Position numbers and translations under genes: made by a program. A model generated the notes under the pieces. That model worked only from the letters and a program-made list of their open reading frames with translations. It had not been told where the DNA came from and ran no database searches. DNA of 64,000 nucleotides from Litchfieldella rifensis (GTDB taxonomy: Bacteria > Pseudomonadota > Gammaproteobacteria > Pseudomonadales > Halomonadaceae). Location of the stretch: NCBI RefSeq assembly GCF_042646605.1, contig NZ_JBHRUG010000027.1, positions 248,001-312,000 of the forward strand, given 5' to 3'. Positions 27,366 through 36,012 of this stretch are shown here, piece by piece; the stretch's first letter is position 1; each line of letters starts with the position of its first letter.

Positions 27366-28844
27366 TTAGGTGTAGTGATCGGCCAGGGCCTGGCGATAAC
27401 GACCATAGGCCCCGTGATAGGCGGTGATGCGGTCGGGTTCGGGCTCGGTGTGGGTACCCTCGTCGAGGTGGACCAGCCGTGCGCAGAGGTCCTCGAGAGG
27501 GGTGTCGGGGTAACGCTCGCACCAGGCCGCCTGCAGGGCCGCGCCCAGGGCAGCGGCATCGGTGACCTCGGGGCAGATCACCGGGGTGCCGGTGATGTCG
27601 GCGACCATCTGGCGCCACACCGGACTCTTCGCTCCGCCGCCGATCAGTCGGATCTGGCTGGCGCCCGCGGCCAGGTCGCCGAGCCGCTCGAGGCCGTAGC
27701 GCAGGCCGAAGGTGGCGCTTTCGACCACCGCCCGGCACAGGTTGGCCTGGGTGGTGTTGACGCTGGTCAGGCCCAGGAAGCTGCCGGTGGCCTGGGGCAG
27801 CGTCGGGACCCGCTCACCGTTGAAGAACGGCAGCACGGTGACCCCCTCGGCGCCGATAGGCGCGCTGGCGACCTGTTCACCGAAGGCCGCCAGGTCGAGG
27901 CCGAACAGCTCGCGCACCCGGGTGGTGGCCGAGGTCACGTTCATGGTGCAGATCAATGGCAGCCAGCCGCCGTGGCTGGCGCAGAAGTTGGCGACCTGGG
28001 CGTCGTCGGCGATCACCGGTTCGGGGGAGTAGGCGCACACCGTGCCCGAGGTCCCCAGGCTCAGGGTCACCAGCCCCGGGGCAATGTTGCCGGTGCCGAT
28101 GGCCCCCATCATATTGTCGCCACCACCGCTCGAAACCACCACGTCCTCGGCGAGCCCCAGATCGGCGGCCAGCTCTGGTCGCACCGTCCCGGCCGGCTCG
28201 TGGGCCTCGATCAGCCGCGGCAGCACGCGGGGCGGGTCGAGTTCGGGGGCAATCTCGGCGAGGACGTCCTCGCGCCAGCGCCGCGTGCGGGTGTCGAAGT
28301 AGCCGGTGCCAGAGGCGTCGCCGGCCTCGGCGACCCGCTCGCCGGTGAGCCAGAAGTTGAGGTAGTCGTGGGGCAACAGCAGGCTGTCGATGCGCCGGTA
28401 GGCCTCGGGCCGGGTGTCGCGCAGCCAGGCCAGCTTGGAGGCGGTGTAACCGGTCTGCAGTACCAGGCCCAGCCTGTCGAGGCAACCGGCCTCACCGCCC
28501 AGCCGCTCGACCAGGGCAGCGTTGTGGTCCGCCGTCTCGGTGTCGCACCACAGCTTGGCCGGGTGGACCGGCTCGCCCGTGGCGTCCAGGGCCACCAGGC
28601 CGTGCTGCTGGCCGGAGACGCCGATGGCGCGGATCGCGCGAGCGTCGATGCCGGCCCGTTCCACCGCCTCGCGGAAGGCGCCGCGGAAGGCCGCGATCCA
28701 GTCGGCAGGGGCCTGTTCGCGGCGCCCCCCATCTCCCGCGTCCAGACGGTGCGGCCGGCTCGCCTCGCCGAGGATGCGCCCTGCATCGACATCGACCACC
28801 ACTACCTTGGTACTCTGGGTGCCGCAGTCCACACCGATGTACAT
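27366..28844 (-). CDS. xylB: Xylulokinase
   Basis: 492 residues of the FGGY family. N-terminal phosphate loop GVDCGTQSTK, substrate motif GVSGQQHGLVAL (the QMHG-like loop of xylulokinases), catalytic aspartate in SSGGGDNMMGAIGTG, and the adenosine motif RLIGGGAKSPVWRQM. It phosphorylates D-xylulose to D-xylulose-5-phosphate. In the middle of the pentitol operon between the L-xylulose-reductase-like gene and transaldolase. Confidence 0.92.
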   Translation of the reverse strand: MYIGVDCGTQSTKVVVVDVDAGRILGEASRPHRLDAGDGGRREQAPADWIAAFRGAFREAVERAGIDARAIRAIGVSGQQHGLVALDATGEPVHPAKLWCDTETADHNAALVERLGGEAGCLDRLGLVLQTGYTASKLAWLRDTRPEAYRRIDSLLLPHDYLNFWLTGERVAEAGDASGTGYFDTRTRRWREDVLAEIAPELDPPRVLPRLIEAHEPAGTVRPELAADLGLAEDVVVSSGGGDNMMGAIGTGNIAPGLVTLSLGTSGTVCAYSPEPVIADDAQVANFCASHGGWLPLICTMNVTSATTRVRELFGLDLAAFGEQVASAPIGAEGVTVLPFFNGERVPTLPQATGSFLGLTSVNTTQANLCRAVVESATFGLRYGLERLGDLAAGASQIRLIGGGAKSPVWRQMVADITGTPVICPEVTDAAALGAALQAAWCERYPDTPLEDLCARLVHLDEGTHTEPEPDRITAYHGAYGRYRQALADHYT

Positions 28845-28882
28845 GTCAGGCTCCTTCTCCTTGTAGAACGTCGAACGCGGGA

Positions 28883-29614
28883 CTAGTGAGACGTGAAGCC
28901 CCCATCGATCGGCAGGCAGGCGCCGCTGATCATCGATGCGGCCGGGCTCAGCAGGAAGGCCACCGGCAGGGCGACTTCCCGGGGAGTGGCGAAGCGTCCC
29001 AATGGAATGGCGGCCAGCATCGGCTCGCGCTTGGCGGGATCCGCCCAGGCGCGTTCGGCCATGGGGGTCAGGGTCACCGTCGGATTAACGCTGTTGACGC
29101 GGATGCCCTTGGGGCCAAGCTCGAGGCACAGCACGCGGGTCATGGCATCCATGGCCGCCTTGGACGCGCAATAGCCCAAATGGCCTGGCAGGGCGGCCAT
29201 GGCCGCCTGGCTGGAGACGTTGACGATACTGCCCTGGCGGCCGTGCCCGATCATGTGGCGTGCCGCTTCCCGCGCCATCACGGCACTGGCAGTGACGTTG
29301 GTGGTCATGATCCGCTCGAGGTCCTCCGCCTTGACGTCCAGGGCGTCGTCGAGGATCGAGATGCCGGCACAGTTGACCAGACCATCGAGGCCAGGCATCC
29401 CGACAAAGGCCTCGGTGACCGCCGCCTCGTCGGTAATGTCGACGGCCAGGGTACGTGCCCCCAGTTCTCGCTCGAGGTCGGCGAGCCTGTCCCGGTTGCG
29501 ACCAAACAGCACCAGGTCGGCGCCGAGCTCGGCGAGGGACCGGGCGATGTCGAGACCGATGCCGCTGGTCGCCCCCGTGACTAGGATACGTTGGTGCTGG
29601 AGTTCGAAATCCAT
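28883..29614 (-). CDS. SDR dehydrogenase resembling L-xylulose reductase (DCXR type)
   Basis: 243 residues, classical short-chain dehydrogenase: nucleotide-binding TGATSGIGLDIA, NCAG motif, catalytic Ser in IVNVSSQAA and YCASK (Tyr, Lys). The C-terminal half (LELGPKGIRVNSVNPTVTL..., then AERAWADPAK and IPLGRFA) resembles animal dicarbonyl/L-xylulose reductase strikingly, as remembered, not searched. Together with xylB immediately downstream it probably oxidises a pentitol such as xylitol or D-arabitol to a xylulose, but direction and substrate are inferred. It begins 9 nt after the preceding FGGY kinase stop. Confidence 0.85.
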   Translation of the reverse strand: MDFELQHQRILVTGATSGIGLDIARSLAELGADLVLFGRNRDRLADLERELGARTLAVDITDEAAVTEAFVGMPGLDGLVNCAGISILDDALDVKAEDLERIMTTNVTASAVMAREAARHMIGHGRQGSIVNVSSQAAMAALPGHLGYCASKAAMDAMTRVLCLELGPKGIRVNSVNPTVTLTPMAERAWADPAKREPMLAAIPLGRFATPREVALPVAFLLSPAASMISGACLPIDGGFTSH

Positions 29615-29623
29615 GGTGTGATG

Positions 29624-31165
29624 TCACTCGCACAGTGTGTCGTTGGCATTGAGCCGATGCATGATCGGCTTGAGCGTCGGATAGAGCCGGCAATACAGGT
29701 CGAAGAGGTCGTCGTAGCGACGCGCTGCCGCCTCGGATGGCTCGGCGCGCTCGCTCAGGGTGCCGTGCCGCAGGGGCTGGTCGAGGTCGAGCAGGCCGGT
29801 GGCCTGCCCGGCCAGCAGGGCGGATCCCAGGGCCGCCTCCACGTTCTCGCGGAAGGTATAGACCGGCATGCGGGTCACGTCGGCGATGATCTGCATCCAC
29901 AGATTCGACCGGGTGGCGCCGCCGACCACGATCAGGCGGGAGTCGAGGGTCACCCCCTGTCGGCTGCCTGCCTCCATGTTGTGCCGCAGGGCGAAGGTCA
30001 CGCCTTCCAGTACGGCGCGATACAGGTGGTGGCGGCGATGATAGAGACTCAAGCCGATGAAGCCGGCGCTGGCCTGGGCGTCCCATACCGGGCTGCGCTC
30101 TCCCATCAGGTAGGGCAGGAAGAGCAGGCCATCGGCGCCTGGGGAAAGCTCACGGGCGGGCGGCTCGAGCTGATCATAGGCGCTGTCATGCTCCCCGGCG
30201 GCGACCCGGTCCTCGCCGCAGAAGGTGTCGACGAACCAGCTGACCGAGGCCCCGGCGGTCAGGGCGCCGCCGAAGGTATAGAGGTCCCGATCGCTGTTCA
30301 GCACATGCGGCATGCTGATCAGCCCCTGGCTGGCATCGACGCGCTGGTTGATCACCCCCCAGCACATGCTGGTGCCTATCATGGCGACGTGATTGCCGGG
30401 TCGCGTCGCCCCCGCCGCCAGCGTGGCCATCGCGGCATCGACGCCACCGGCGACCACGGGGATATCGGCGCACAGGCCCAGCGACTCGGCCAGCGACGGC
30501 AGCAGGCCGCCGACCGGGGTGCCCGAGTCCACCACTCGGGTCGGCAGCTTGTCTCCATCGAGTCCCAGGGCGTCGAGCATTTCCGTCGACCAGTCGCGTT
30601 CCTCCAGGTCGTAGATGCCACCGATATTGCCGGCCGAACTGTGGTCGATGGCGATCTCGCCACTCAGGCGATAGTTGATGTAGCTGTTGGGCGGCAGCAG
30701 GTAGCGGGTCCGCTCCCAGACTTCCGGGCGCTCGGCCTTGAGCCACATCATCTTGGTGAAGCCGTAGTAGCTGTCCACCCCGTTGCCGGTGATGTCTCCC
30801 AGTCGGACCAGATCGATATGCTCCTTCACCCACTGGACCTGCGCGTCGGCCCGGCGATCCATCCAGATCAGGCAGGGATGCAGAGGCCGCATCTCGGCGT
30901 CGACCGGGATGCCCGAGCCGCCGTAGAGACTGCTGACACACAGCCCCTTGACGCCCCGGGGGTCGACCCCGGGGGCTGACAGGCAGGCGCGGAGGCAGGT
31001 GAGCACGGCTTCCCACCATACGTCCGGCCACTGCTCGGCCCAGAGTGGGCGAGGGGTGTCGACGCGGTAGCCATGGCTATGCTCGGCCAGGATCCGGCCC
31101 TGGTGATCGATCACCAGGGCCTTGGTGCTCTGGGTCCCGATATCGATACCGATGACGGTGTCCAT
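29624..31165 (-). CDS. FGGY carbohydrate kinase, probable pentulose (ribulose) kinase
   Basis: 513 residues. FGGY landmarks: GIDIGTQSTKALVID (phosphate 1), GLCVSSLYGGSGIPVD, the catalytic aspartate in VVAGGVDAAMATLAAG, and VVGGATRSNLWMQI (adenosine). Distinct from the xylB product encoded downstream. Because ribitol 2-dehydrogenase lies in the same region, a D-ribulokinase role (ribulose to ribulose-5-phosphate) is the simplest reading, but L-ribulose, L-xylulose or a tetrulose are possible. 47 nt after the ABC permease. Confidence 0.82.
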   Translation of the reverse strand: MDTVIGIDIGTQSTKALVIDHQGRILAEHSHGYRVDTPRPLWAEQWPDVWWEAVLTCLRACLSAPGVDPRGVKGLCVSSLYGGSGIPVDAEMRPLHPCLIWMDRRADAQVQWVKEHIDLVRLGDITGNGVDSYYGFTKMMWLKAERPEVWERTRYLLPPNSYINYRLSGEIAIDHSSAGNIGGIYDLEERDWSTEMLDALGLDGDKLPTRVVDSGTPVGGLLPSLAESLGLCADIPVVAGGVDAAMATLAAGATRPGNHVAMIGTSMCWGVINQRVDASQGLISMPHVLNSDRDLYTFGGALTAGASVSWFVDTFCGEDRVAAGEHDSAYDQLEPPARELSPGADGLLFLPYLMGERSPVWDAQASAGFIGLSLYHRRHHLYRAVLEGVTFALRHNMEAGSRQGVTLDSRLIVVGGATRSNLWMQIIADVTRMPVYTFRENVEAALGSALLAGQATGLLDLDQPLRHGTLSERAEPSEAAARRYDDLFDLYCRLYPTLKPIMHRLNANDTLCE

Positions 31166-31212
31166 GATGGTTCCCCCTTACGGCTTGAAGATGACCTTGA
31201 TCGAGTCGGTGA

Positions 31213-32193
31213 TCAGGGCGTGCGCTTGCGGCTGATGTAGATCGCCAGCAGGATGATGAGACCCTTGATGACGTTCTGGAGGTAGGGCGACACGCCCATC
31301 AGGTTGAGGCCGTTGTTGAGGACGCCGAGCAACAGGGCGCCGACCAGGGTGCCGAGGATCATGCCGCGGCCGCCGGTGATGGCGGCGCCCCCCAGGACTA
31401 CGGCGGCGATGGCGTCGAGCTCGAAGCCGACCCCGGCGTTGGGCTGGCCGCTCATCAGGCGCGAGGTCAGGATCAGTCCGGCGATGGCCGCGGCGGTGCC
31501 GCTCAGGGTGTAGACGAGTAGCTTGTAGCGCGAGACGCGAATGCCGGACAGTCGGGTGGCCTCCTCGTTGCCGCCGATGGCATACAGGTAGCGACCGGTG
31601 GCGGTGTGGCTGAGCAGCACATAGCCGATGGCATAGACGCCGATCATGATCAGGATGGGCATCTCGATGCCGGCCAGGCTGCCGCGCCCGAAGAAGGCGA
31701 ACTCCTGAGGCAGGCCGGAAATGGGGTAGCCACCGGTGTAGATCAGGCCGAGCCCGCGGGCGATGCCCATGGTCGCCAGGGTCACGATGATCGGTGGCAT
31801 GCCGGCGAAGGCCACGAAGACGCCATTGAAGGCGCCGAAGGCGGCCCCCACCAGCAGCCCGAGCACGATGGCCAGCGCCGGCGGGACGCCGGCGACCATC
31901 AGGCCGGCCATGACCGTCCCCGACAGGGCCATCACCGGGCCGACCGAGAGATCGATACCGCCGGTGAGGATGGCCAGGCTCATCCCCGCGGCGATGATCG
32001 CGATGATCGACGCCTGGCGAGCCAGGTTGACCATGTTGCTCGCGGTCAGGAAGTTGTCATTGATCAACGCCATGGCGATGAAGACGACGATGAAACCGAT
32101 CAGCGGGTAGAAGACCGGGGTGCGGCGCCAGCTGGCCAGTCGCGTTTTGAACGACTGACGGGCGGTACCGGGAGTAGAGGCGAGCTGGCTCAT
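31213..32193 (-). CDS. Ribose-type sugar ABC transporter permease
   Basis: 326 residues from the ATG at 32193, with about ten membrane segments in the RbsC/XylH arrangement. Family motifs: MSLAILTGGIDLSVGP, VFVAFAGMPPIIVTLATMGIARG, AIGGNEEATRLSGI and AAVVLGGAAITGGRG. The gene overlaps the upstream ATPase by 4 nt. Single permease gene, thus a homodimeric channel. It likely imports pentitols or pentuloses, judging from the enzymes encoded beside it. Confidence 0.93.
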   Translation of the reverse strand: MSQLASTPGTARQSFKTRLASWRRTPVFYPLIGFIVVFIAMALINDNFLTASNMVNLARQASIIAIIAAGMSLAILTGGIDLSVGPVMALSGTVMAGLMVAGVPPALAIVLGLLVGAAFGAFNGVFVAFAGMPPIIVTLATMGIARGLGLIYTGGYPISGLPQEFAFFGRGSLAGIEMPILIMIGVYAIGYVLLSHTATGRYLYAIGGNEEATRLSGIRVSRYKLLVYTLSGTAAAIAGLILTSRLMSGQPNAGVGFELDAIAAVVLGGAAITGGRGMILGTLVGALLLGVLNNGLNLMGVSPYLQNVIKGLIILLAIYISRKRTP

Positions 32194-33692
32194 GAGCTGA
32201 GTCCCCCCGTGGCATGATGCATGATGGATTGTGAGTTGAGGTCTTCGCCCTGGAGTTCGGCGGCGATCCGGCCGTGGTAGAAGACCGCGGCGCGGTCGCA
32301 CAGGCCGAGCACTTCGGGCAGTTCCGAGGAGATCATGATGATCGACACCCCCTGGGCGGTGAGCTCCTTCATCAGGGCGTAGATCTCCGACTTGGCGCCG
32401 ACGTCGATGCCGCGGGTGGGCTCATCGAAGATCAGTACCTTGCACTGGTGGCCCAGCCAACGGGCGATGACCACCTTCTGCTGGTTGCCGCCGCTGAGGT
32501 CACCGACCGGGGTCTCGGGGCTGGGGGCCTTGACGCGTACCGACGCCATCAGCTCGGCGGCGGTGCGGGACTCCTGGCCGCGCCGGATCAGCGGCAGCGC
32601 TCCCTGGAATTGTGTCAGGTTGTTCAAGGAGATGTTGTCGCGACACGAGAACGGCAGGATCAGCCCCTGGGTCTTGCGGCTTTCCGGCAGCAGGCCTATC
32701 CCCTGCTTCAGGGCGGTGGCGGGGTGCCGAAGCTTGACCGGCTTCCCCTCCATGCTGACCTTGGCATGAACGGGGCGCGTCGCGCCGATCAGCCCCATGG
32801 CCAGTTCCGTGCGACCGGACCCCACCAGACCGGCGAAGCCGAGGATCTCGCCACGGTGGAGCTTCAGCGAGTGCTCGGGGCCATCGGTGTCGAGGCGCAG
32901 GGCCTCGATGTCCAGCACCACATCGTGGTAGTCGGCATCGCAACGCTGTTCGGGGAAGATATTCTCGACGCGTCGGCCGACCATCTTCTCGATCAGGTCG
33001 TCGGGGGTGGTCGAGGTGATGTCGCAGTCGTCGACCTTCTCGCCATCGCGCATCACGGTGACGCGATCGCAGATGGTGAAGATCTCCTCCATGTGGTGCG
33101 AGATGAACACCATGCCGACCTGTTGCTCGCGCAGTTCGCGCATGATGGTGAACAGGTGGTCGGCTTCGTTGGGCGTCAGGGTCGCGGTCGGCTCGTCGAG
33201 GACCAGGATGCGGGCATCCAGCGACAGTGCCTTGGCGATCTCGATGAACTGCTGGTCGGCGACGCTCAGTTCGGCGATGGGACAGTCCAGGGGAATCGAG
33301 ACCTTGAGGCGGTCGAACAGGCGTTGTGCCTCGCGGATCATGGCGGGTCGGTCTCGCAGCCCGAGCCGGTTACGCCGTTCGCGGCCCAGGAAGATGTTAT
33401 CCACGGCATCCAGGTCCGGAATCAGGCTGAATTCCTGGAAGATGATGCCGACCCCGGCGTCGAGGGCGTCCTGATAACCGTGGAAGTCGCACGCCTTGCC
33501 ATCGATGACGATGTCCCCCTCGTCCTGGCGGTAGATGCCGCAGAGGATCTTCATCAGCGTCGACTTGCCGGCCCCGTTCTCGCCGAGCAGGGCATGCACC
33601 TCGCCGGCGTGGACATCGAGCGACACATCCTGCAGGGCCTTCACCCCGGGAAACGACTTTGAGATGTGCCTCAGGGAAAGTAATGGAGTCAT
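32190..33692 (-). CDS. Ribose-type sugar ABC transporter ATPase (two ABC domains)
   Basis: 500 residues from the ATG at 33692. First ABC domain: Walker A LLGENGAGKSTLMK, signature-like LSVADQQFIEIAKAL, Walker B ILVLDEPTATLT. Second domain has a degenerate Walker A region (GFAGLVGSGRTELA) and a strong signature LSGGNQQKVVIARWL with LIFDEPTRGIDVG, as in RbsA/XylG. Energises the adjacent permease. 53 nt after the binding protein gene and overlapping the permease by 4 nt. Confidence 0.95.
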   Translation of the reverse strand: MTPLLSLRHISKSFPGVKALQDVSLDVHAGEVHALLGENGAGKSTLMKILCGIYRQDEGDIVIDGKACDFHGYQDALDAGVGIIFQEFSLIPDLDAVDNIFLGRERRNRLGLRDRPAMIREAQRLFDRLKVSIPLDCPIAELSVADQQFIEIAKALSLDARILVLDEPTATLTPNEADHLFTIMRELREQQVGMVFISHHMEEIFTICDRVTVMRDGEKVDDCDITSTTPDDLIEKMVGRRVENIFPEQRCDADYHDVVLDIEALRLDTDGPEHSLKLHRGEILGFAGLVGSGRTELAMGLIGATRPVHAKVSMEGKPVKLRHPATALKQGIGLLPESRKTQGLILPFSCRDNISLNNLTQFQGALPLIRRGQESRTAAELMASVRVKAPSPETPVGDLSGGNQQKVVIARWLGHQCKVLIFDEPTRGIDVGAKSEIYALMKELTAQGVSIIMISSELPEVLGLCDRAAVFYHGRIAAELQGEDLNSQSIMHHATGGLSS

Positions 33693-33745
33693 GGGGATAT
33701 CCTCGTGTGCCGCCTTGGGCGGCACACGTTGTCAGCGTCTAGGGG

Positions 33746-34684
33746 TTACCAGCTGAAGTCGGCGGCCTTGTCGCGGTCGATCAGCTCCACGTCGATGGGG
33801 ATTTCCGCGGGAGCGGTGCTGGCGCCCCAGTGCTTGGCCAGGCCCAGGCCGAGCCCCACGCGCACCATGTCGCGGGGATACTGGGCCGAGGTGGCGATGA
33901 AGGCCGAGTCCGGGCGCTGGATGGCCTCGATGGCTTCGGGATGACCGTCGACGCTGACCAGCTTGATGTCCTGGCCACTGGCCTCGATGGCGATCAGGGC
34001 GCCCAAGGAGCCGATGTCGTTGACGCTGAACAGGCCGTCGAGATCCGGGTGGGCCTGGATAATGTTCTCGGTCACCGTCATGGCATGGGTCCGCTCCTGG
34101 CGGCCGTTCTGCTTGGTAACGATTTCGATGCTGTCGTACTCGTCGAGGGCGGCGGTGCAGCCATCGATGCGCTGCAGGATCGGCACGACCGGAATGCCGT
34201 CCAGCAAGGCCACCTGTCCCTCGCCGTCGAGCTGCTGGGCCAGGTAGTCGCAGGCCAGGTAGCCGGCGTCGTAGTTCTTGGAGCCCACGAAGCCGTCCAC
34301 CGGGCCGTTGGCCTGGGCATCGATCGCGACCGTGGTGACGCCGGCTTCCTTGGCGGCCAGCACCGCCGTCTCGACACCTACTGAGTCGGCGGGGTTGAGC
34401 AGCAGGATGTCGATGCCCCGCTGGATCATGTCCTCGACATCGCTGACCTGCTTGGCGACGTCGTGGCGGGCATCGGTGATGATCACCTCGGCCCCCAGGC
34501 TGTCGGCGGCGCTCTCGAGCGCCTCCTGCATGGTCACGAAGTACTCGTTGTTGAGCTCCTGGAAGGACATGCCGATAGTCAGGGTGTGGTCATCTGCCAC
34601 TGCGGTGCCCGTGGCCAGGGCGGTCCCGCAGGCGGTGACGAGAGCGGTCTTGCGGACGTGTGCTGTGATCTCGCTGATTTTCAT
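33746..34684 (-). CDS. Periplasmic sugar-binding protein (ribose-type ABC transporter)
   Basis: 312 residues from the ATG at 34684 with ggagcc upstream. Sec signal peptide to about residue 30 (TALATGTAVADD). The mature protein is a Peripla_BP_4/RbsB-type cluster B binding protein: ITDARHDVAKQVSDVEDMIQRGIDILLLNPADS, VGSKNYDAGYLACDYLAQQL, FSVNDIGSLGALIAIEASG, VDGHPEAIEAI. First gene of the ABC-kinase-SDR-xylB-tal-tkt operon; its promoter carries a LacI-type operator at the predicted transcription start. Ligand not certain; pentitols are likely. Confidence 0.93.
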   Translation of the reverse strand: MKISEITAHVRKTALVTACGTALATGTAVADDHTLTIGMSFQELNNEYFVTMQEALESAADSLGAEVIITDARHDVAKQVSDVEDMIQRGIDILLLNPADSVGVETAVLAAKEAGVTTVAIDAQANGPVDGFVGSKNYDAGYLACDYLAQQLDGEGQVALLDGIPVVPILQRIDGCTAALDEYDSIEIVTKQNGRQERTHAMTVTENIIQAHPDLDGLFSVNDIGSLGALIAIEASGQDIKLVSVDGHPEAIEAIQRPDSAFIATSAQYPRDMVRVGLGLGLAKHWGASTAPAEIPIDVELIDRDKAADFSW

Positions 34685-34745
34685 GGTTGGCTCCAGGCTT
34701 GTTCTTGTCACGTTGTAAGGTGAAAGGGGGGCTGACACTGATTTT

Positions 34746-34763
34746 ATGTTAACGTCAACATTT
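34746..34763 (-). promoter_or_regulatory. LacI-type operator of the pentitol ABC operon
   Basis: On the minus strand AAATGTTGACGTTAACAT; the core ATGTTGAC/GTTAACAT is palindromic at 7 of 8 positions with a central CG. The same 18 bases occur at 35821-35838 in front of the ribitol dehydrogenase gene, in the same orientation. Located just after the predicted -10, consistent with repression. Confidence 0.75.
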
Positions 34764-34766
34764 CGA

Positions 34767-34817
34767 AGGCTAGAAGGCTCTGTCTGACGGGTCAACGGGC
34801 CTTCGACCAATGTCTAG
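34767..34817 (-). promoter_or_regulatory. Promoter of the pentitol ABC operon with upstream box
   Basis: Minus strand: box CTAGACATTGGTC (34817-34805), 9 nt, TTGACC (34795-34790), 17 nt, TAGCCT (34772-34767), then 3 nt to the operator. The -10 is poor, in keeping with an activator-dependent promoter. The layout is the same, element for element, at 35843-35893. Confidence 0.6.
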
Positions 34818-34955
34818 CTCCTTCAGTATTCCTTGTCAGTCGACGGCTGGCGGATCCACCGGATCTGTAAGTTCAGAATCTACGGAAACTTATAGTTCCG
34901 GATGATCGCCGAATCGAAAGAGTCATTCTTGCCGTTACGGTATCGGATGTCCTTC

Positions 34956-35684
34956 TTACATATCGAAATTGCTGGGCAGGACCACCATGTCGCGAATGGT
35001 CACATTGCGGGGGCGGGTCAGCATGTACATGATGGCATCGGCCACCTCGGTCGGTTCGATAATGCTGCCGGATTCCTTGGCCTTGCGCAGGTTCTCCTCC
35101 GGCCAGTCGGCGAGCAAGGCACTGTTGACCGGGCCGGGGGAGACCGAGGCGACTCGGATGCCGTGTTTCAGGACCTGACGGCGCACGGTCTGCACGAAAC
35201 TGGTCATGGCCCACTTGGAGGAGGCGTAAACCGGCTCCCAGGGGACGGGAAAATGCCCGGCCACCGAACTCGTCACCATGATGTCCCCCGTGCCACGCTC
35301 GATCATGTGTGGCAGGACATTATGGACGTTCTTCATTACCACACTGACGTTCAGGCTCACCATCCGATCGATGGCGTCCGGGTCGGCATCGAGCAGGTCG
35401 CCACCGATATAGCTACCGGCATTGGCGTGGAAGATATCGAGTTGACCTGCCTTCTCCAGGACCCGGGACAGCAGCGTCGCACAGTCCTTCGGGTCGAGCA
35501 GATCGATGACCAGGGGAGTCGCGGCATCGCCGAGCTCCTCGCAGATCGCCATCAGAGCGGTTTCATCGCGGTCGATCAGTACCACACGGGCGCCCGACGC
35601 GATCATCGCCTTGACGCTGGCCAGCCCGATGCCCGACGCCGCTCCGGTAACGGCTGCCACCTTGCCAGTCAATTCATTCGCCAT
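34956..35684 (-). CDS. rbtD: Ribitol 2-dehydrogenase
   Basis: 242 residues. It aligns nearly throughout with Klebsiella ribitol dehydrogenase as I remember it: LTGKVAAVTGAASGIGLA, LDIFHANAGSYIGGDL, the catalytic YASSK, RRQVLKHGIRVASVSPGPV, LLADWPEENL and VTIRDMVVLPSNFDM. It oxidises ribitol to D-ribulose with NAD+. It is a separate transcription unit upstream of the ABC operon (271 bp gap) but shares its operator and upstream box, so it belongs to the same regulon. Confidence 0.9.
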   Translation of the reverse strand: MANELTGKVAAVTGAASGIGLASVKAMIASGARVVLIDRDETALMAICEELGDAATPLVIDLLDPKDCATLLSRVLEKAGQLDIFHANAGSYIGGDLLDADPDAIDRMVSLNVSVVMKNVHNVLPHMIERGTGDIMVTSSVAGHFPVPWEPVYASSKWAMTSFVQTVRRQVLKHGIRVASVSPGPVNSALLADWPEENLRKAKESGSIIEPTEVADAIMYMLTRPRNVTIRDMVVLPSNFDM

Positions 35685-35820
35685 CTAGTTCTCTCCTTAT
35701 ATCGCCAAGTACCCCTAAGTGAGAGGTACCTTCGCTATCCACCGATTCGGTGGTGATCACTTCGGCCTGAAGCATGTGCTCGAGGCGTGTGTGAAGTGAG
35801 ACGTTGCTGACGTCGATAAA

Positions 35821-35838
35821 ATGTTAACGTCAACATTT
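35821..35838 (-). promoter_or_regulatory. LacI-type operator of rbtD
   Basis: Same 18 bases as at 34746-34763 (minus strand AAATGTTGACGTTAACAT), 137 bp upstream of the rbtD ATG, positioned 4 nt after the predicted -10. Confidence 0.75.
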
Positions 35839-35842
35839 GCAA

Positions 35843-35893
35843 AGATTAGGCACCCTTCAAAGCTAAATCAATGGTGTTTAGACCAATGTCTAG
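35843..35893 (-). promoter_or_regulatory. rbtD promoter with upstream box
   Basis: Minus strand: box CTAGACATTGGTC (35893-35881), 9 nt, TTGATT (35871-35866), 17 nt, TAATCT (35848-35843), 4 nt, operator. In this copy the box extends to the inverted repeat TAGAC-N4-GTCTA, suggesting a dimeric activator centred about 50 bp before the start site. Confidence 0.65.
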
Positions 35894-36012
35894 TGGGGAA
35901 GGAGAGGCTTGATCGGGCCCCGCTGGTGGTTGTATGGACTGACAACCGTGCCGAGCAGGAGTAACCTCATGCCCTGACGACATCATTCAGCCTATTCTGA
36001 TCGGAGTGCGTC

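Larger units (their letters stand above)
35685..36012. other. Divergent control region between rbtD and the HIT protein gene
   Basis: 328 bases without a gene. It holds the rbtD promoter and operator (35821-35893) and the ribosome binding site (ggag, 36003-36006) of the plus-strand HIT gene. The rbtD leader after the operator is about 135 nt. I see nothing else structured. Confidence 0.7.

Noticed and set aside
27375..28886. 503-residue plus-strand frame opposite xylB
   Set aside because: Antisense shadow; all catalytic motifs of FGGY kinases are in the minus frame.
32274..33662. 462-residue plus-strand frame opposite the sugar ABC ATPase
   Set aside because: Antisense shadow; Walker and signature motifs are in the minus frame.
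34873..34900. Terminator after rbtD (imperfect GGAAACT/AGTTCC hairpin)
   Set aside because: The stem is short and bulged and lacks a T tract on the minus strand.
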